Source: Linyphia triangularis (Eukaryota; Arthropoda; Arachnida; Araneae; Linyphiidae). From it: 64,000 nucleotides of DNA. The notes beneath the pieces were generated by a model. The model searched no databases and had not been told where the DNA came from. It saw only the letters and a program-made list of their open reading frames with translations. The position numbers and the translations under genes are program-made. Positions 58,986 to 64,000 of this stretch are shown piece by piece. The stretch lies in the NCBI GenBank assembly GCA_963978545.1, contig OZ021732.1, positions 51,503,214 through 51,567,213 of the forward strand. Direction: 5' to 3'. Numbering within the stretch: the first letter of the stretch is position 1; each line of letters opens with the position of its first letter.

Positions 58986-59804
58986 GACATTAACTGCAAT
59001 AACTTTGTAAAATGTTTGTCAATTTTCGTATACAAAAATTTTGGTGTTTTGAAATTTTGTATAAAGTATGTATTTTTATACATACTTTTTATAGTAAAGT
59101 ATGTATTTGTATAAAGTAAAGTATTTTTATAAAGTATGATGTACATTACATACTTTATGTAAATGACGTTTAATGTGTAGGTCATGGTTTTTGAGGCGTT
59201 GTCTGACGTACCACAAATACATCATCTACTGTAACACATCAAAGTTATCTAATGTCAGTGAAGATATCAATGATTGGATTATTTTAATGTTCCTGTCCAA
59301 TTCAAAATTGCCGACCGTCGACTGAGGCTGCATTGTGATCACAATTTTATAATACTAATGATGAGTTTAATTATTTGTACTTTTTCCATTCAATATGTTT
59401 TGAAACATCCGTCAGTAGGGATTTTTATAAGAAGTTATGAAATTTCAGAAATTTGCCGACTACCAGCCTTTCTAAAAACTTATGGTAATATTTGCGTTCA
59501 CAGTCCATCATTGTAGCTGGAAAAAAAGACACCGACTCCCCTATAATAGACTTCTATTGTAAAAATGCCGATTCGTCAAACTCGGGTCACCCTGCATTCA
59601 GATATTTGTAATATTTTTGTTCCATTTTTTTTTTTTTTTTTTTTTTTTTTCATTTAATTTTATTTTATTGTGGATCGACTTTAGAAAAAGAAAAATCTCG
59701 ATAAAAGTTTTGAAAATTTGCCGACTGTCCAACTTTCTGAAACTTTGGGGGGGGGGGGCGAGTCGCCCCCTACGCCCCCCGTTCCCGTCGTCCCTGAATA
59801 TGAG

Positions 59805-60939
59805 ACACAATATGTAACCGATTAGAGATGCGACTTGTGATGAAAAAGCAGGTCCTATGGTTATATGAAAATTATTATTATTACAATTTCACCTGCTGTA
59901 ACTAATTTAGTTTGGAATTTTATTTGAATAAAACGCAGAGCGTTAAACTAATTTTCAGATAATGTTAAATTTATTGTTTGAAAAACCTGCTGCTTTTTTT
60001 TTTTTATTTTTTTTTTTTTATTTTAAATATGAGGATTTATGTATTGACGCTTTAAGATGGGCTTTGAGTACATTTTCCTAATTTAAGTTCTTTTTAAATC
60101 ATATTTATAAGAGAAAATATACAGTTATGTTAAACCAATCTCAAAATTTATATTAAAGTACAGGTTGGGTACAATTACAATCCATCTTTTTAGAGAATTT
60201 TTGCAACTAAAGGAAAATATAAAACTTTAAGATGAAAAGGGCTTATATGGCTGTTCGCTTTACATGCTATTCCTTATAAATGAAATAATAAATCAAAATG
60301 AATTCAACCCAATGAAGTTTTAAATATATTGTTGTTCTTGAAGCGTAATTAGCAAAAATCCGAACAGTTATTTCTTAAAGTTTTCATTTCAACATTTTTA
60401 TGATAATGTTTAAACAGCATTTCCAGATTTTCCCAGCAGTACTAATACAAAATTTCAAAAAGATTTACTAATTTCTACAGACTTCAGATTGATCTAAATA
60501 ACACCAGTTTAATTATGGCTTGAATGCACCTTAAAAACTTTCGAAGCTGTCAGAAATAAAGCAAACGTACCGTTTGGTATTATAGTCCTCTAACCAAATT
60601 AGAATTATATTAAAGTTTTAAAAGAAATTTATACTGGATTAATATAGAAAATCTTTATAGATTTTTATATTAATATTGTTGAGGCGCATTTAACCAATAA
60701 AAAAAAAAAAAGTTTACATAATGAATAAAAAAAAAAATCTTGAGAGAGTCATAATAAAAACTATCTTATATTTGAAGATAATTTTTTTTTTATTAAAAAA
60801 AACTGTACTCACACTCACCTTGTCTCTTTTTTTACTATAAAGTTCGAATATATGTTAATTTAGTTAGAGTAGTCTTAGTGCATCAATATACAGTGTTAAT
60901 GTGACTAAACTTTGGTAATATTTTTTTTTTTTTTAATTT
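59805..60939. other. Interior of the outer hAT, AT-rich
   Basis: T runs near 59995-60020 and A-rich stretches near 60700-60800. No gene or element ends are seen. Confidence 0.4.
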
Positions 60940-61333
60940 TACTTCTTATTTCACAAAATGTAATTTTTCATTAACAATATTTGTTTAGACATTTTTTTTT
61001 TTTTTAAATATTTCATTTTTGTCCGAATGATCCGAAGAAGGGACTTACTGTACACATTGATATTCGATATTTTATGCAATTATCAACATAATATTTGAAT
61101 ATATTATAATAAAATATTTCATTCTTATAAAAATAAACTGTTTTTACAGGAATAAGCATTGTATAAGCACGCTCTCATATGCAAAATCATAAATACCCTT
61201 TGACAATGTCAAACAAAATTACTTTCTTAAATTATAAAAAAGTTATTTATCCTTAACATTTTAAAGTGAGTTCTATGTTGTAATTATACTTCTTTTCAAA
61301 TATTGAGAATCATAGCCAAACACGTTTTTACTT
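60940..61333. repeat. Direct repeat, copy 2 (partner at 54745-55155)
   Basis: Same order of landmarks as copy 1, e.g. TTATGCAATTATCAACATAA, ATAATAAAATATTTCATTC and AATCATAGCCAAACACG. Copy 1 has about 40 bp that are absent here. Confidence 0.8.
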
Positions 61334-62508
61334 ACCTATCAATTACTTTCAATTACCTATATGTTTACATAGGGCAATGAAAATGTATAGCATTCAGAAA
61401 AAAAATCTATTTTTCTTTCATTTCCCCAGGTTTTGAAACATCCTGATTTCAAAAAAGTGGTCTAGATAAAATGTCTATGCGTACATGGTCAGCATAGCTC
61501 CTAAACGAATTGACGTACGATATTCAAATTTGGTGTGCGGGTTAGTGGTAGCCATGGGACCTACGATTAGGTTTGAGCATTCACATAAGGGTGAAATCAT
61601 GAATCTAATGCCTCTTAAGGTGTTTTAATCGCCCCACCTCCGAATTTCCCGTAGAAATCTGATAAAAGCGTAAAAGGTTGAAAAATGAGTGTCTTTAACG
61701 CAAAGCTCTCTGCCCTTGTGCATCGCCCATCAACGATTGATATCTTTCTGCTTTTCGTTCAAGAAAGGACAGTGTAATGTCTATTGAATATCATCACCAA
61801 TTTCGTCGGTTATGCGTTTTTTTTATTTTTATTATTACTTTTTTTTCTTGTCCCACGTAAAAATTATTGCCAAAAATATCGCCAAACTCTCCATTTTCAT
61901 TTATATGAAAGAAAATTTGAAAACAGTAAATAATACCATATCATTTTGAATGCAGTGACCAATATTATAGTGTGTACTCTCAAGTTTATATAACTTATAT
62001 TTTAATTTACTAATGTGATGTCAAACAGAGTTGAAAAGCATTGTTAAACTTCGGAAATTATTAAATTCTTATGAATATAGAGTTTTACGTACCTGCAATG
62101 TTGTCTAAAGTTGTTAAAAGATCTATCGCCTTTTTCTGCATCAATTGATTTATGATGTTGATTGTATTGGTAAATTAACTTGTATAAAAAAGTTGAATTT
62201 TCAAGGTTGCTGAGCTTTTTACACTTCACCTAATCTGCATGAGATATTTTTTTGTTCTCTTAAATATTTTTTATTTAATAAAAAATACAAAATATTTAAA
62301 ATTTAATTTTTTATTACATTTTCGGGGTAATTTGTTACATGGGGGTGCAAAAGAGGATTGCCAAACCCTCTAATTTTTATGTTTCATTGAACCCTGGTAG
62401 TATCATACTAATTGATGATACCCCTCCCCCCTCTCTTCCCCAAGTTGACAAACTATCACCGCCACTGTAAACACTCACGTTCATAATCGCACCCCCCTTG
62501 ATTGACCT
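61334..62508. other. Interior of the outer hAT, some GC-richer debris
   Basis: 61440-61850 is GC-richer and non-coding (for example CTCCTAAACGAATTGACGTA), probably a further unidentified element. Nothing firm beyond that. Confidence 0.3.
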
Positions 62509-62531
62509 CTAAATCCGCCCCTGCGCTGCTG

Positions 62532-64000
62532 CATCAGCAAACTCATTTTCCTGGATGCCTACGTGGCTCGGCACCCAGACCAGGGCGCACGAGACAACAC
62601 TGGATGTCTCTCTGCGAATGGTATTGGCCAAAAAACTTGTAATTCTGGGGGACTTGAAATTTAGGTTTTGAAGGGCCATGAGGTTGGACTTTCTGTCAGT
62701 GAGGATGACAATGCGATTCGGCTTGTTCCGGAATCTGCTGAGGGCTAAGTCGATAGCTAGAGCTTCCCCTGTGAAGACAGAGTTGAGATTCGTAATGGAT
62801 CCTGAAAGGACCAAACCGCTGGAAGGAATTACTGCGGTGATACTTGTTGAAGAGTTGTCCTTAGACGCATCAGTTGCCAGAATGAGGTGGTCTTTCCAGC
62901 AAGAAAATTTGTGGATTTCAAAAAGATTGCGGATGGACTGAGGGGACAGACCCGGCTGCTGGAAATCCAAGTCCTCTGTGTGAATTCGGACATGGGGAGG
63001 AAGAGCGGCGGGGAAGATCGATTTGATGATGTTTTCCTTGTCAATGCCAAAACTGTGGAGGATGGTAAGGACTCTTGCAGGGAGGGGAGTGGGAGAGCGA
63101 AGATCAGAGAAAATGAGTTTGGTGGGAGAGAGATTGTCCAAGCTGAAGTTACGGATGCAAAAGAGGTCAGTCAGGAGGTTGTGCCTGGCGAAAAGGGATG
63201 ACACTCCCGCTTCAAGTAAGAGGATGGGTATCGGAGTCCAACGAGGCAAACCAGTAGCCACTCTCAGAGCAGGGTGATATGCGCCCTCTAAAGATTTCCT
63301 ATCCGTTTGCGAGGCCGAAATCCATGATGGACAGCTGTAATCAAAAAGACTCCGTATGGTGCTATTAGCGATTTGAATTAGATGCCAGGGTCTAGCGCCC
63401 CAGCGATTCCCGGCAATGATTCTCAGCAGGTTTGTGCGCTGAAAAGCCTTCTTTTTGAGGTTTTGAAAGTGGGTCTTAAAAGAAAGGTTATTGTGAAGGG
63501 AAATGCCAAGAAATTTGATACTGCTGCTCCAAGGAATAGTTGATCCGTTATAGTTGAGGGAAAAGCCCGGTGGGGTGGTTCTACGAGAGAAGTTTATGCA
63601 CTCACACTTTTCCGGCGTGATAGACACTTTCCTCCGTAGACACCAATCTTGCAGGCACACCAGGGCTCTACGAAGTTTCCGCTCGATGAGGTCCCAAGAA
63701 TTGTGCTGACAATAGATAAGGATGTTGTCCGCAAAGATGAGACACTTTACCCCATTAGGAAGAGAGACAAAGATATCGGACAGATAGATGAGAAACAGTA
63801 TAGGGGACAAAACGCTGCCTTGTGGGATGCCCCGAAGACAGGTAATCGGTGTTTAGAGTACTCTCCGCCATTTAACTTGGACCTTCCTTTCCATAAGGAA
63901 ATTCTGAACCCATAGAGCAGGTCTTCCACTGATGCCTAATTGGGAGAGCTTGAGGAGCAGACCATCGATCCAGACGTGGTCATATGCACCTTTGATGTCC
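62532..64000 (-). pseudogene. Non-LTR reverse transcriptase and RNase H, truncated by window edge
   Basis: ORF2 protein that would prime reverse transcription at the target. Entering from the right edge: DIKGAYDHVWIDGLL (RT box A region), an in-frame TAA near 63860, GIPQGSVLSPILFLIYLSDI (box B), then the catalytic box LIFADNILIYC, where the second Asp of ADD is Asn (AAC at 63724-63726). RNase H follows: ILATDASKD, FTGEALAIDLALSRF, IVILTDRKSNL, WVPSHVGIQENEFADAA, with all acidic residues and the His in place. The hAT entered directly after the last Asp. The missing ADD Asp and the stop mean no RT activity. Confidence 0.92.

Larger units (their letters stand above)
56035..59796. mobile_element. 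3.76-kb hAT element nested in the outer hAT
   Basis: The left end CAGGGCCGTCGCTAAG and right end (inverse CAGGGACGACGGGAACGG) are flanked by identical 8-bp AATATGAG at 56027-56034 and 59797-59804. Subterminal GGGGGGGCGTAG and its inverse CTACGCCCCCC are shared by both ends. No transposase is seen; it carries the inverted repeat at 58240-58985 and G runs near 57700. Confidence 0.9.
53628..62523. mobile_element. 8.9-kb hAT element (outer), inside the non-LTR element
   Basis: The left end CAGAGGCGCGGATTTAGGGG and right end (inverse CAGGGGCGGATTTAGAGG) are of the CAGGGGCGGATTTAGG hAT type. Identical 8-bp repeats CGCTGCTG lie at 53620-53627 and 62524-62531. Subterminal poly-G and GGTGCG motifs occur at both ends. 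Most of the interior is AT-rich and non-coding. A minus-strand frame at 55229-55468 with STRWSFKGKMDF faintly recalls hAT transposase text. About 3.77 kb of its length is a nested hAT and duplication. Confidence 0.92.
53147..64000 (-). mobile_element. Non-LTR retrotransposon with RNase H, split by a hAT insertion
   Basis: The two halves are 62524-64000 (5' side, continuing beyond the window) and 53147-53627 (3' side). They rejoin cleanly when 53628-62523 plus one copy of the 8-bp duplication is removed. RT, RNase H and a C-terminal zinc motif are present. RNase H places it with I/Loa/Jockey-related lineages rather than RTE or CR1; finer placement is not possible here. Confidence 0.9.

Overview
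This window is AT-rich, intron-rich and transposon-dense animal DNA, most likely from an arthropod. A chelicerate is my guess from the style of the repeats, but that is not demonstrated. There is no bacterial-type gene packing, and I found no rRNA, CRISPR array or genuine tRNA gene.

The backbone of positions 6.6-48.9 kb appears to be one host gene on the minus strand. I could chain most exons by GT..AG borders and matching codon phase. Its core is a 3.9 kb exon (19359-23252) encoding a long acidic disordered region with four tandem 103-residue repeats. That is followed by a helical C-terminal domain spliced to exons at 18665-18850, 8813-8983 and probably 6571-6644. Small coiled-coil exons lie upstream at 26 kb, 38 kb, 43 kb, 46 kb and 48 kb. 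The architecture (coiled-coil start, huge disordered middle, helical end) recalls ICE1, subunit 1 of the little elongation complex, but I cannot prove this without a search. The 5' end was not found.

The introns are archives of nested mobile DNA. 1-5.9 kb: two minisatellites and a broken Ty3/Gypsy element. 8.98-18.66 kb: a hAT MITE with perfect 8-bp target duplication, a 129-140 bp tandem array, a foldback-like element with tandem-repeat arms, and a Tc1/mariner element whose transposase lost its catalytic Glu. 26.4-34.3 kb: an unusual ~3.07 kb element with ~0.5 kb inverted repeats. It carries the ruin of a PIN/FEN1-like nuclease with a Cys-rich tail, and its left arm was split by a CsRn1/Kabuki-type Gypsy retrotransposon (26625-31432). 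That retrotransposon has 98.8% identical LTRs, a 4-bp target duplication, a textbook -1 frameshift heptamer with a possible pseudoknot, and six nonsense codons in pol. 34.5-37.5 kb: an AT-rich array with poly-G runs. 38.96-43.54 kb: a Tigger MITE, a full-length but dead Tigger element, and a Helitron inserted 4 bp from the Tigger end.

49-64 kb: a tRNA-derived SINE, a Tigger fossil and a Russian doll. A non-LTR retrotransposon (minus strand, running off the right edge) was split at the end of its RNase H domain by an 8.9 kb hAT element, which itself holds a 3.76 kb hAT. Both have exact 8-bp target duplications. The relative ages of these insertions can be read directly from the nesting.

The most unusual item is the PIN/FEN-like long-inverted-repeat element; the cleanest molecular signal is the frameshift cassette at 27875-27939. 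All element boundaries and identities were read by eye.
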